Below, one piece after another: positions 1-7,584 of a stretch of DNA of 36,405 nt. Origin of the DNA: Paenibacillus hemerocallicola (GTDB lineage Bacteria > Bacillota > Bacilli > Paenibacillales > NBRC-103111); contig NZ_VDCQ01000086.1 in NCBI RefSeq assembly GCF_006265175.1, positions 1 to 36,405 on the forward strand, written 5' to 3'. The position numbers were made by a program, and so were the translations under genes. Positions within the stretch are counted from its first letter, which is position 1, and every line of letters starts with the position of its first letter. Below the pieces are notes generated by a model, which did not search any database, was not told the origin of the DNA, and saw only the letters and a program-made list of their open reading frames with translations.

Positions 1-96
1 TGGGGTACGTTCAAATCCCAGCAGCTGGATTTCTCCAAGCTCGGCGACCATAACAAAAAATCGATCGAAATTCTCAACAAGGCAGGCTGGAAATAA
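1..96 (+). CDS. C-terminus of probable Fe(3+)-type ABC transporter substrate-binding protein (partial)
   Basis: Frame 1 is open from the first base and ends at TAA 94-96, giving 31 residues that end in N-K-A-G-W-K. The pattern W-G-x-F-K, then L-x-x-S/K-L-G, then a helix ending x-A-G-W-K/R is the usual end of family 1 extracellular solute-binding proteins that deliver ferric iron or polyamines. The identification rests on this short tail only, so the substrate is an inference. The rest of the gene, and any permease and ATPase partners, lie outside the window. No convincing terminator follows in 97-186. Confidence 0.5.
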   Translation, partial: WGTFKSQQLDFSKLGDHNKKSIEILNKAGWK

Positions 97-186
97 TCAT
101 GAGCGTCACCGCTTCCTGCTCAAGCCGAAACGGAATAGCAGCGACGGGTCATCCTTGGCATGATCGCGAGCCCTTTGGGCCTGCCC

Positions 187-1071
187 TCATATCGTTTCTT
201 CGACAATTACCGGACATCCCGTCTCCGTCGGAAATGGTTTGGTTCCGATGACGACGGTGGCGTCCAACTCGTCGGAACTGGCCACCTGCGGGGTTAGCCC
301 GTTGCGGGCGAAGATCTCGACGGTCTTCGGCGCCTGCCGCTCGCTAGTCTCGACGAGCAAGTGACCGCCGGGTGCCAGCCAGAGTGGCGCCGCGGCAGCT
401 ACCCGCCGCTGGACGTCAAGCCCGTCCGCGCCTCCGTCGAGCGCCACTCGCGCCTCATGTACGCGGGCCTCCGGGGGCAACAGCCTGATCGCCTCGGTGG
501 GTACGTAAGGTGCATTGGCGACCAGAACGTTGACGCGGCCTCGCAGTGTGGCGGGCAGCGGCTCGTAAAGGTCGCCTTCGTATACGTGACCGCCGGCGGC
601 TGCGACGTTGCGACGGGCGCACCGCACTGCGGCGGGATCGATATCGACGGAGTACAGCTCGATTCGTTCCAGGGCGGCAGCCAGTGCGGCGCCCAACGCG
701 CCCGAGCCGCAGCACAGGTCCACCACTACGGCTCCCGAGCGAACAAGGGCGGCAGCCTGGCGGACAAGAAACTCGGTGCGGTGACGAGGTACGAAGACTC
801 CCTTGTCCACCGCTATCCGCAGACCGCAGAACTCCGCCCAGCCGATGACGTGCTCGAGCGGCACACCGGCGGCTCGCCGGTCCGCCATTGCGACGAGATC
901 GGCCGGCGTCCGTGCCGCGGACACGAGCAAGCGGGTCTCCTCTTCGGCGAAAACACAACCGGCGTCCCGAAGCCTGCTGACCGTGATTGAATAAAGGGTA
1001 TCTGCATGAAAGTCACCCCGATTCACAAATGATCCTAACTCGGCACGGAGTGCTGTCCTATCCAAGTCCAT
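187..1071 (-). CDS. PrmC/HemK-like putative protein N5-glutamine methyltransferase
   Basis: Class I SAM-dependent methyltransferase of 294 residues. The order is that of the HemK/PrmC family: an N-terminal helical domain, then the SAM-binding motif V-D-L-C-C-G-S-G-A-L-G, an acidic D-I-D-P motif, and the catalytic-loop position as N-A-P-Y rather than the N-P-P-Y of true release-factor methyltransferases. That substitution is typical of the PrmC-related branch common in Actinobacteria, whose substrate is not established. I start at the ATG at 1071 because GAGGAG lies just upstream; an in-frame ATG at 1083 has no such site. The gene is visibly more GC-rich than its neighbours and stands alone, which suggests horizontal acquisition. 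It should act on glutamine side chains of a protein in the cytoplasm, but the target cannot be read from sequence. Confidence 0.85.
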   Translation of the reverse strand: MDLDRTALRAELGSFVNRGDFHADTLYSITVSRLRDAGCVFAEEETRLLVSAARTPADLVAMADRRAAGVPLEHVIGWAEFCGLRIAVDKGVFVPRHRTEFLVRQAAALVRSGAVVVDLCCGSGALGAALAAALERIELYSVDIDPAAVRCARRNVAAAGGHVYEGDLYEPLPATLRGRVNVLVANAPYVPTEAIRLLPPEARVHEARVALDGGADGLDVQRRVAAAAPLWLAPGGHLLVETSERQAPKTVEIFARNGLTPQVASSDELDATVVIGTKPFPTETGCPVIVEETI

Positions 1072-1083
1072 AAATCTCCTCAT

Positions 1084-1103
1084 TTCGATAGGATTCTATC
1101 GAA
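1084..1103. promoter_or_regulatory. Perfect 8-bp inverted repeat upstream of the methyltransferase gene
   Basis: TTCGATAG (1084-1091) and CTATCGAA (1096-1103) pair perfectly around a 4-base loop, a few bases upstream of the ribosome binding site used by the gene that starts at 1071. It could be a repressor operator or an mRNA hairpin influencing initiation. Nothing in the window identifies a cognate regulator. Confidence 0.45.
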
Positions 1104-1297
1104 TCGCTTAAAAATTATATAATCATTTTATCCCCGTCATAGATTGCCGGATAGGTATAGATTCGTTATAAGGAACTACTCAGTCCACTCCTCTCTCCCG
1201 GCCGTCCAGTCTCTGGAGCATTGACTTTGACGTTGCGTAAAGGTGTATGCTTCTCTCGAAGCGGACATTCAAGATCCGCAACCGGGAGGAATTGCAA

Positions 1298-2155
1298 ATG
1301 ATTATTAACGGAATCGATATGCTGCGAAATCAGCGTTTATGGTTGGAAGCCGCACCTGATCGGAGACCGGACATGTACAAGGAGATGGTGGTCGAGCCGC
1401 TCCGTCCATTCTGGGAATCGATGCTGGCGAAGATGCCGCCGGGGCAGGATAAGTCCGATCCCGCAGGGTTAATGGGCGTGTACGCCCCGGATCTGGATGA
1501 CAAAGAAGGAATAGCGGCCATTGCCTGGCTTGAGCGTACCGGCTCTTGGCAAGATTGCCTAAAAACGATCGAACAAGCGGAACGACTGCTGCGTCCGGCA
1601 GACCACGGCGTCTTTCTTGATCATGTCCAGTATTCGCTGGTCCTTGCCAATCCCAAGAAGTTTGGACACCTGTACGGTTATACGGGCTTCGGCGGAACGC
1701 CCGGACAGGCGATCGTGCTCGTATGGCCGAGCGACTACAATGTGCCGCGGCTGCCGGCGATTACGGCACACGAATTTCACCATAACATCCGTTTGTCCTA
1801 CGAGCCATGGAGCGCGGACACGACGGTCGGCCAATATATCGTGGTGGAAGGGCTGGCGGAAGCATTTGCCGCCGAGATGTGCGGAGCGGACAAATTGGGC
1901 CCATGGGTGCATTCGCTTGACGATGAGCAGCATGAGCAGGTCAGACCTATTTATCGGGAGGCGTTGTCGACAACCGGATTCCCGGTCATCCTGGGCTACA
2001 TGTTCGGCAATCCGCAGTCGAATATTCCGGCGTACGCCGGCTATTCCGTCGGGTACCGGGTCGTAAACGAATATTTGCGGCATAGCGGAAAATCGGCAGT
2101 GGAGGCGACCTATCGGCCCTGGCAAGAAATTATCGAGGAGTCGCGGTACTTCTGA
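1298..2155 (+). CDS. DUF2268 (YjaZ-like) putative zinc protease
   Basis: A 285-residue protein with a gluzincin-type zinc site: H158-E-F-H-H162 followed about 30 residues later by E-G-L-A-E-A-F, which supplies the third ligand. This layout, with a helical N-terminal half and the HExxH in the C-terminal half, is that of the DUF2268 family of predicted Zn-dependent proteases. There is no signal peptide, so it should be cytoplasmic. The start at 1298 is chosen because GGGAGGA sits 7 bases upstream. A candidate promoter (TTGACT at 1221-1226, TATGCT at 1246-1251, 19-bp spacer) would place the transcript start downstream of the alternative ATG at 1247. Substrate unknown. It converges on the GrpB gene across a shared terminator. 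Confidence 0.8.
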   Translation: MIINGIDMLRNQRLWLEAAPDRRPDMYKEMVVEPLRPFWESMLAKMPPGQDKSDPAGLMGVYAPDLDDKEGIAAIAWLERTGSWQDCLKTIEQAERLLRPADHGVFLDHVQYSLVLANPKKFGHLYGYTGFGGTPGQAIVLVWPSDYNVPRLPAITAHEFHHNIRLSYEPWSADTTVGQYIVVEGLAEAFAAEMCGADKLGPWVHSLDDEQHEQVRPIYREALSTTGFPVILGYMFGNPQSNIPAYAGYSVGYRVVNEYLRHSGKSAVEATYRPWQEIIEESRYF

Positions 2156-2182
2156 TCGAGAGATTCGGATGACCCGGAGTCC

Positions 2183-2219
2183 AAGAGCACGGAGGCATGC
2201 ACCCCGCCTCGGTGCTCTT
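2183..2219. terminator. Bidirectional hairpin terminator
   Basis: A 14-bp stem (2183-2196 with 2206-2219, one mismatch) lies between the convergent stop codons at 2155 and 2223. The flanking T-tract is short, so termination may be only partly intrinsic. Confidence 0.7.
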
Positions 2220-2222
2220 AAT

Positions 2223-2738
2223 TCATATATTCCTATACCAGCGCAGCGCTATTCTTTCCAGCTCTTTAACAAACGCATCCTTGCCGTCCATATAAGCCGT
2301 AATGTCGTTCGGGAATTGTTTTGCAAGGTTTTCTTTTAAATTTCCATACTGCTTTACTTCCTCGGAATGGGTTCGAAGGTAGTCTCTTACAGCCAAATGG
2401 CGATTGATATCTTCCTTGTTATCCACCTGAAATACATGTACTTGATGCGTTCTATTATCTCCGCCTTTTCTGAAATATCTTCTTCCTTTCATGCCCAGCT
2501 CGCCCATGCATTCGTAACCGAGACCCGCCATTTGTTCGTTAAACGAATCGATTTTTTCGATATCTTTTACTACTGGCATGATATCAATGATCGGTTTGGC
2601 TTGTAGCCCGGGAACGGAAGTGCTGCCGATATGGTGAATATCAATTAGCTCATCGACAAAAATTCGTTTAATTTTTCGGGATTCTTCTCTGAACATTTGC
2701 CTCCAATTATCGTTATATTCCGTAACGACGACATGCAT
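2223..2738 (-). CDS. GrpB family protein (UPF0157, nucleotidyltransferase fold)
   Basis: 171 residues matching the GrpB/UPF0157 family along its whole length: an N-terminal strand containing Y-N-x-x-W, the hallmark H-x-G-S-T-S-V-P-G-L, then K-P-I-I-D-I, which together form the active-site region of the nucleotidyltransferase-like fold. A perfect AAGGAGG sits 8 bases before the ATG at 2738. Cellular role of the family is poorly defined; CoA-biosynthesis-related domain fusions exist in other organisms, but this copy is stand-alone. It diverges from the kinase-like gene at 2815. Confidence 0.88.
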   Translation of the reverse strand: MHVVVTEYNDNWRQMFREESRKIKRIFVDELIDIHHIGSTSVPGLQAKPIIDIMPVVKDIEKIDSFNEQMAGLGYECMGELGMKGRRYFRKGGDNRTHQVHVFQVDNKEDINRHLAVRDYLRTHSEEVKQYGNLKENLAKQFPNDITAYMDGKDAFVKELERIALRWYRNI

Positions 2739-2814
2739 CTGGCTAACCTCCTTAAGGTCATGTTAGAATTTGAGTTCAGGTAAGATTTATCAAAAGAGAG
2801 GGCACAAAGTCAAT

Positions 2815-3375
2815 ATGAAATTCATTTTGCTATTTGGTCCGCAAGCCGTCGGCAAGATGACCGTCGGTCAGGAGCTTGAAAAAATAACCGGGCTGAAGCT
2901 TTTTCATAACCATATGAGCATTGAAATGGTAGCCCCCTTTTTCAGTTATGGCACTGCACCCGGGAAACGGCTAGTCAGGCTGTTTCGTCAAGCGATATTT
3001 GAAGAAGTCGCTGACAGCGATTTGGACGGATTGATTTTCACATACCTTTGGTCGTTCGACCGCCAGGCGGATTGGGACTATGTAGAACAAATTTGCCGCA
3101 TATTCGAATCCAAGGGCGGTGTAGTTTGCTTCGTCGAGCTGGAAGCGGAGCTGGGGATAAGACTGGAGCGCAATAAAAGCCCGCACAGACTGAAGCATAA
3201 GCCTACCAAAAGAGATATAGATTTCTCCGAACGGGATCTGAGAAGCAAGATGGCGACAAACCGGTTAAACTCCCTGGAGGGTGAAATCAAAAGAGAAAAC
3301 TATATGAGAATAAACAATTCAACTTTGAGCCCGGAAGAAGTCGCTACCATGATCAAGCAACGGTTTGAATTGTAG
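2815..3375 (+). CDS. Small P-loop kinase-like ATPase
   Basis: 186 residues with an N-terminal Walker A loop G8-P-Q-A-V-G-K-M-T16 directly after a hydrophobic beta strand, the arrangement of shikimate/adenylate-type kinases and the AAA_33-like group. A lid-like basic stretch (residues about 115-140, rich in K and R) fits a phosphotransferase. No substrate-specific motif is recognisable. I prefer the ATG at 2815 over an in-frame TTG at 2770 because the protein then begins right at the first strand of the fold; a purine-rich GAGAGGG lies upstream but with a long spacer. Confidence 0.75.
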   Translation: MKFILLFGPQAVGKMTVGQELEKITGLKLFHNHMSIEMVAPFFSYGTAPGKRLVRLFRQAIFEEVADSDLDGLIFTYLWSFDRQADWDYVEQICRIFESKGGVVCFVELEAELGIRLERNKSPHRLKHKPTKRDIDFSERDLRSKMATNRLNSLEGEIKRENYMRINNSTLSPEEVATMIKQRFEL

Positions 3376-3399
3376 ACACGAGTCGGCGTCGCCAGCCTT

Positions 3400-4083
3400 T
3401 TACAGGGAAAGATCAATTAATGCGCTCAATTCGCTTAAACTATGGATAACTTCAGCCTCTTCAGCAGCCGTCTCGTGATTTCTGTTTAACCATATCCCTC
3501 TCATTCCCGCTTCCTTGCTTGAGAGGGCATCCGTATGCAGACGGTCGCCGACATAAATACACGCATCCGTCCGTTTATTAGCTCTTCTGCAGGCTTCCAC
3601 AAAAATCCGTTTGTCCGGTTTGGCTATTCCGATTTCATCCGAAGTGATAATTAGGGCGAAATGCTGTAGAATGCCGAGATTTTTTAATTTTTGGAGCTGC
3701 TGCTCGTGATTCCCATTCGTTATGATCCCTTTTTCCGCATGATTCAAACTTAATAAGCAATTCTCCACGTCATCGTAACACTGCCAATTTTGCTCAAACG
3801 ATTGCAAATAGAGCCGGAACTTGCAATCGGCCTCTTCCCGAGTCAGCTTAATCCGATAGCGGGAGAAGAGTTCGATCATCCTGATCCTTCTTTGTTCTTC
3901 GAACGTTAACTCCCCGGATAAATATTTGTCAAAATAATGCTCCATCACCTCTTTATAGACATTATAGAACTCATTCTCATCTACATGGGCTAAGTCCGCA
4001 TGTATGTTATATAAGGCCAAGATTCCCTTTTTGTCCGCATAATCATGATCCAAAAGAGTTCCATCCAAATCGAAGAATATCAA
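3400..4083 (-). CDS. HAD-superfamily hydrolase (YjjG-like)
   Basis: A 227-residue haloacid-dehalogenase-type phosphatase with all four motifs: I, D5-L-D-G-T; II, I-I-T-N-G-N; III, the lysine in G-I-A-K-P-D-K; IV, V-G-D-R-L-H-T-D. A helical cap between motifs I and II places it in subfamily IA, near the pyrimidine 5'-nucleotidase YjjG. The start is a TTG preceded by GGGGAG, and an in-frame stop lies only a few codons upstream, so no longer form is possible. It lies just 9 bases downstream of the dead MFS gene on the same strand. Confidence 0.85.
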   Translation of the reverse strand: MIFFDLDGTLLDHDYADKKGILALYNIHADLAHVDENEFYNVYKEVMEHYFDKYLSGELTFEEQRRIRMIELFSRYRIKLTREEADCKFRLYLQSFEQNWQCYDDVENCLLSLNHAEKGIITNGNHEQQLQKLKNLGILQHFALIITSDEIGIAKPDKRIFVEACRRANKRTDACIYVGDRLHTDALSSKEAGMRGIWLNRNHETAAEEAEVIHSLSELSALIDLSL

Positions 4084-4092
4084 ACGGCTCCC

Positions 4093-4841
4093 CTACTCCC
4101 CTTTTATTTCGGGCTTCCCGGCCTCGATCAGCATTTTATTGCCCAGCATGAAAAGGCTCAGGGTAACAACAAGCAAACCCGCTCCGACACAAGCATAACC
4201 AGCGATTGCAAGCTGCCGTTTATCGCATTCACCTTGGCAAGTTTTTCCTCCGGCACGAGTTGCGGAAGAAAGGCTCTAACGGTAGGTGCTTGAACCCCTG
4301 TCCCGAGCGCACGTATGGCAGACGCCGCAAAGAGCAGCCATATCGCATCGTACCCCAAATAAAACAAGACGGCTAATAGAAGCGTTGCCAGAGCTGTCAA
4401 ACAATCCGACAAAATAATAAGTTTTTTTCGATTATAACGATCCGCCCATACTCCTGCAAAGGGAGTAACCAAAAAAACAGGCAGAAACCCGCAAATAATG
4501 GATAGCGTCATCATGACACCGGACTGTGTTTGCAAGGCGATATACCACGTAATGGCATATTGAACCAGCATCGATCCAAAAAGAGATAAGGTCTGGCTGG
4601 TCAAAAAGAGTATGATGGTCTTCTCCCGGTTTTTGTACATGTCAAAACCAATACGGTCGCCATGCTCGGTATCCATACGGATGTCAATGGCACGAGCCGC
4701 TTCAAAAAATCTGTGATCAAACGAAAAAACTTCACCTATTTCAAATGGTTTTCCGCAAGTGTTGCAAATATAGGCTTGGGTAGCCGCATCAAACCTGTAT
4801 CCCCCCTTAAGCTCCTCCAAAGTAAGCTTGTCAATTTCCAC
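4093..4841 (-). pseudogene. Chimeric pseudogene: DUF2087-type regulator fragment fused to an internally deleted MFS transporter
   Basis: The first about 65 codons (GTG at 4841) encode a domain with C-N-T-C-G-K, resembling the N-terminus of DUF2087-type regulators. From codon 68 (M-Y-K-N-R) the frame becomes an MFS drug-efflux transporter: helices 1-5 are present, including the D-R-Y-N-R-K loop typical of motif A. The reading frame then stops at 4158, after the conserved Q-S-L-V-M-L-V. In another frame, the sequence from about 4190 to the TAG at 4093 encodes a clean last transmembrane helix and tail (V-G-A-G-L-L-V-V-T-L-S, then G-N-K-M-L-I-E-A-G-K). So roughly the middle half of the transporter was deleted with a frameshift near 4186-4196, and the regulator lost its C-terminus in a separate event. 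A TTGATT-16-TATAAA promoter may still drive it. Confidence 0.8.
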
Positions 4842-4973
4842 AATCCATCACTCCATCGTTTTCGTTTATTATTTTAATAAATATATTTATAATCTGTTTA
4901 TAAAATTAATCAACATATTTTTTTGCACAATGAATGTCCATTTGTTTGAAACAGCCTGTTTTCTTAAAAGTTA

Positions 4974-5022
4974 TTGACAGCTGCACTCTCCGGTTATATA
5001 GTTAGTTACATGAGTAGTTAAC
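4974..5022 (+). promoter_or_regulatory. Sigma-A promoter and putative GntR operator of the ABC operon
   Basis: TTGACA (4974-4979) and TATAGT (4997-5002) are separated by 17 bp. Overlapping the -10 and start region is an imperfect inverted repeat, GTTAGTTAC (5001-5009) and GTAGTTAAC (5014-5022), a good position for autorepression by the GntR protein encoded at 5044. Confidence 0.75.
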
Positions 5023-5043
5023 CAGTTTGGTGGTGGTGGATAA

Positions 5044-5418
5044 ATGTCCTTTCTGATAGATGACAGCCGGCCTATATTCGTTCAAATTGCCGAACGGATC
5101 GAAGATGACATTATTAAGGGCGTACTGCCCGAGGAGTCGCAGGTTCTTTCGACGAACCAGTTTGCCGCTTTTTACAAAATCAATCCGGCAACCGCGGCAA
5201 AAGGCGTGAATCTGCTTGTTGATGAAGGAATTTTGTACAAAAAGCGAGGGATCGGCATGTTTGTGGCAGAGGGTGCCCGTGCGAAAGTGATCGAGAAGCG
5301 AAAGGAACAATTTTTCGAAGAATATGTCGTTACGATGGTCCGGGAAGCGAAGAAGCTTGGCATTTCGGCCGAACAGCTAACGGATATGATCCGGAGAGGA
5401 GACATGCATAATGGGTAA
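5044..5418 (+). CDS. GntR-family transcriptional regulator, YtrA subfamily
   Basis: 124 residues: an N-terminal winged helix (about residues 8-75, with P-I-F-V-Q-I-A-E-R-I and the wing G-I-G-M-F-V) and only a short C-terminal helix for dimerisation, the compact layout of the YtrA branch of GntR repressors. These usually sit first in an operon with an ABC ATPase and permease and respond to cell-envelope stress or peptide antibiotics, as here: its last codons overlap the ATPase start by 8 bases. A GGTGGTGG site precedes the ATG. Likely autoregulated through the inverted repeat in its promoter. Confidence 0.9.
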   Translation: MSFLIDDSRPIFVQIAERIEDDIIKGVLPEESQVLSTNQFAAFYKINPATAAKGVNLLVDEGILYKKRGIGMFVAEGARAKVIEKRKEQFFEEYVVTMVREAKKLGISAEQLTDMIRRGDMHNG

Positions 5419-6307
5419 AATAGTCGAATTGAACGGGCTGACGAAAGCTTACGGGGATGTGAAGGCAGTCAATAATGTCAGCTTCACCATGAATGAACAG
5501 AAAATCTACGGTCTGCTGGGCAGGAACGGGGCCGGGAAGACGACGATCATGCAGATGATCACCGCCCAACTGTTCTCCACGAGCGGGGAGCTTAAAGTAT
5601 TCGGGGAAAATCCTTACGAGAATAACCACGTGCTCAGCCAAATTTGTTTTATTAAGGAAAGCCAAAAATATCCGGATGTATATCGCATTATCGATGTGCT
5701 GAATATATCCGCTTCTTTCTTTCCCAATTGGGATCGCGACTATGCGCTTTCGCTCGCCGAGGAATTTCGGCTTCCGCTGAAACGGAGAATGAAGAAGCTT
5801 TCCAGAGGGATGCTCTCCTCTGTCGGCATTATTGTCGGCCTTGCCAGCCGCGCGCCTCTCACGATATTCGACGAGCCCTACCTGGGTCTCGATGCGGTAG
5901 CCCGCAGCTTGTTTTACGAACGGCTGATCGAGGATTATTCGCTGCATCCGCGGACGGTCGTTCTGTCCACGCACCTCATCGATGAAGTGAGCAGCATTCT
6001 GGAGCATGTGATGTTGATCGATAGCGGGACCTTGATCCTCGATGAGGATGCCGAATCGCTTCGCGGTCGGGCCTTTACGTTGGCAGGGCCCAAAGCTGCC
6101 GTCGAATCCTTTACGGCGGGCAAGGAGGTCATCCATCGCGAGCCTTTCGGCAACCTGGTAACTGCGACCGTAATGGGACATTGGGATGCCGGAGAACGCA
6201 AGCGGGCAGAAGCGTTGGGACTTGAATGTGCCCCCGTATCCCTCCAGCAGTTGGTTATTTATTTGACGAATGGAAAAATGCAAAGAAAGGCGGCTGAAAT
6301 GGGATGA
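5411..6307 (+). CDS. ABC transporter ATP-binding protein (YtrB-like)
   Basis: 298 residues. Walker A is G37-R-N-G-A-G-K-T44, Q-loop region near residue 85, the signature is L130-S-R-G-M134 instead of LSGGQ, Walker B is L150-T-I-F-D-E-P156 and the D-loop G-L-D follows. The LSRGM signature with F-D-E-P-Y-L-G-L-D is characteristic of ATPases that partner with YtrA-type regulators. The C-terminal about 90 residues form an extra domain. It powers the permease encoded immediately downstream (4-base ATGA overlap), so the three genes are translationally coupled. Confidence 0.92.
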   Translation: MGKIVELNGLTKAYGDVKAVNNVSFTMNEQKIYGLLGRNGAGKTTIMQMITAQLFSTSGELKVFGENPYENNHVLSQICFIKESQKYPDVYRIIDVLNISASFFPNWDRDYALSLAEEFRLPLKRRMKKLSRGMLSSVGIIVGLASRAPLTIFDEPYLGLDAVARSLFYERLIEDYSLHPRTVVLSTHLIDEVSSILEHVMLIDSGTLILDEDAESLRGRAFTLAGPKAAVESFTAGKEVIHREPFGNLVTATVMGHWDAGERKRAEALGLECAPVSLQQLVIYLTNGKMQRKAAEMG

Positions 6308-6984
6308 ACCGAGTCGCAAGCGTCATGAAAATGCACGGCAGGGATAAATGGTCGTGGTTTTTCGTCCCCTGGCTGGTCACGCTCTCCAGCTTTACGATCA
6401 ATCTGATAATCAGCTATTTTATCGACGAACCTGTCGTAACGGGCGGTATCGCCTCCCTCTTCATCTATATGTTCGTAGCCGGGATTATAACGCCGGCCCA
6501 AACGTTTCCGTTCGCGATCGGCATGAGTGTAAGCCGCACGGATTATTATCTGGGAACCTCGGCCATGATCGTTCTCGCAAGCATCGGGTCCGCCGTTCTG
6601 CTGTTTATTCTCGGACTCGTCGAAGGGTGGACGGGCGCCTGGGGAAGCGATCTGCATTTCTTTACTGTGCCGTATTTGAGTGACGGTCCTCTCATCAATC
6701 GATTCATGGTGCCTCTAGTCCTCTTGCTGTTCATGCATTATTGCGGAATTTTGATTGCCGCTACGCATAAGCGTACAGGACGCAACGGCATGTTTATCGC
6801 TTCGGGTATTTTGCTGCTGGTGTTTACCTTTCTCGGCTTCCTGGCCTCCTATCTGAACTGGTATCCCGCCATCTTCGGTTGGATGGTCAAGCAATCGGCC
6901 GTGGACTATACCCTGTGGATGCTTCCCTTCCTCCTTCTATTCGCGGTGGCGTCTTACCTGCTGCTGCGCAGGGCGACGGTATAA
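6304..6984 (+). CDS. ABC transporter permease of the GntR operon
   Basis: 226 residues with six predicted membrane segments (about 18-40, 47-68, 80-105, 138-156, 165-190, 200-220) separated by short loops, the size of ABC-2-like permeases in YtrA-type operons. No substrate-binding protein is encoded nearby, which favours export or peptide-antibiotic sensing over uptake. A strong hairpin terminator follows. Confidence 0.82.
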   Translation: MNRVASVMKMHGRDKWSWFFVPWLVTLSSFTINLIISYFIDEPVVTGGIASLFIYMFVAGIITPAQTFPFAIGMSVSRTDYYLGTSAMIVLASIGSAVLLFILGLVEGWTGAWGSDLHFFTVPYLSDGPLINRFMVPLVLLLFMHYCGILIAATHKRTGRNGMFIASGILLLVFTFLGFLASYLNWYPAIFGWMVKQSAVDYTLWMLPFLLLFAVASYLLLRRATV

Positions 6985-7004
6985 TTTTTTATCCGATAGC
7001 TTTC

Positions 7005-7037
7005 AAAGAGGAGCTGCCCCATGGCAAGCTCCTCTTT
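7005..7037. terminator. Rho-independent terminator between convergent genes
   Basis: A perfect 11-bp stem, AAAGAGGAGCT (7005-7015) with AGCTCCTCTTT (7027-7037), ends the ABC operon and also lies just past the stop of the convergent VOC gene. Confidence 0.8.
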
Positions 7038-7071
7038 ATCGTTCTCGTCAGCGTAACGAACAATGCCTCCG

Positions 7072-7422
7072 CTAAGAAAGGACCTCGACGGTAAAACCAC
7101 CCGGAGCCTTCACATAAAATGTCCAAGCATGAGATCTTTGCGGCGGCGCGACATCGAATCCATCGGCCTTCAACCGTCGATGAATCTGATTCACCTTCTC
7201 CTCGCTCTCCTGCCCGAAGCCGATATGGAACGTCTTCGGGTAGCTGACCTGGGTACCCTTCATTAAGGTGAGCACCAGCCCGTCGTCATCAAACAGCGCG
7301 GCAAATGAATGTTCACGCGCGTCTCCGCCCGTATCCGCGCTTTTTAGCCCGAAATAAGTTTCCAGAAACTGTCTGGCCGCCGGAACGTCAGTGACCGTCA
7401 GATTAACATGGTTCAGTTTCAT
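7072..7422 (-). CDS. VOC-family (glyoxalase/bleomycin-resistance fold) protein
   Basis: 116 residues beginning K-L-N-H-V-N-L-T-V-T-D-V and containing the F-x-V-K-A-P-G-G-F-T-V-E-V C-terminal metal-ligand strand, the classical vicinal-oxygen-chelate fold. H4 and the final E are candidate metal ligands. The start at 7422 is preferred over 7482 because AAGGAGTG lies just upstream and the fold begins there. Substrate (an aldehyde, catechol or antibiotic) cannot be assigned. It diverges from the sulfatase gene. Confidence 0.85.
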   Translation of the reverse strand: MKLNHVNLTVTDVPAARQFLETYFGLKSADTGGDAREHSFAALFDDDGLVLTLMKGTQVSYPKTFHIGFGQESEEKVNQIHRRLKADGFDVAPPQRSHAWTFYVKAPGGFTVEVLS

Positions 7423-7547
7423 CCTGTACGCTACACTCCTTTTTCTTAATGATGTATTCCTAATAAAGCGTAACACCTTCATGCAAGTGATAACCTTTTC
7501 GCCGTCGGAAGTTGATTTATATATAAAAACCCGTCACGGTAGTTTAA

Positions 7548-7559
7548 TCTATATATAGA
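7548..7559. promoter_or_regulatory. Palindrome upstream of the sulfatase gene
   Basis: TCTATATATAGA is a perfect 12-bp palindrome about 25 bp before the sulfatase start, within an AT-rich stretch that likely carries the -10 region. A repressor site is possible; no second copy was noticed elsewhere in the window. Confidence 0.35.
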
Positions 7560-7584
7560 ATATATCGAAGGGAGGGAACGCGAC

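Noticed and set aside
97-186. Terminator after the first partial gene
   Set aside because: Only a 4-bp GCCC-TTT-GGGC stem without T-run could be found.
361-990. 209-codon plus-strand frame opposite the methyltransferase
   Set aside because: Antisense to a clearly conserved gene in GC-rich DNA, no family resemblance and no ribosome binding site.
5330-6319. 329-codon minus-strand frame opposite the ABC ATPase
   Set aside because: Shadow of a gene with intact Walker and signature motifs; no ribosome binding site or domain of its own.
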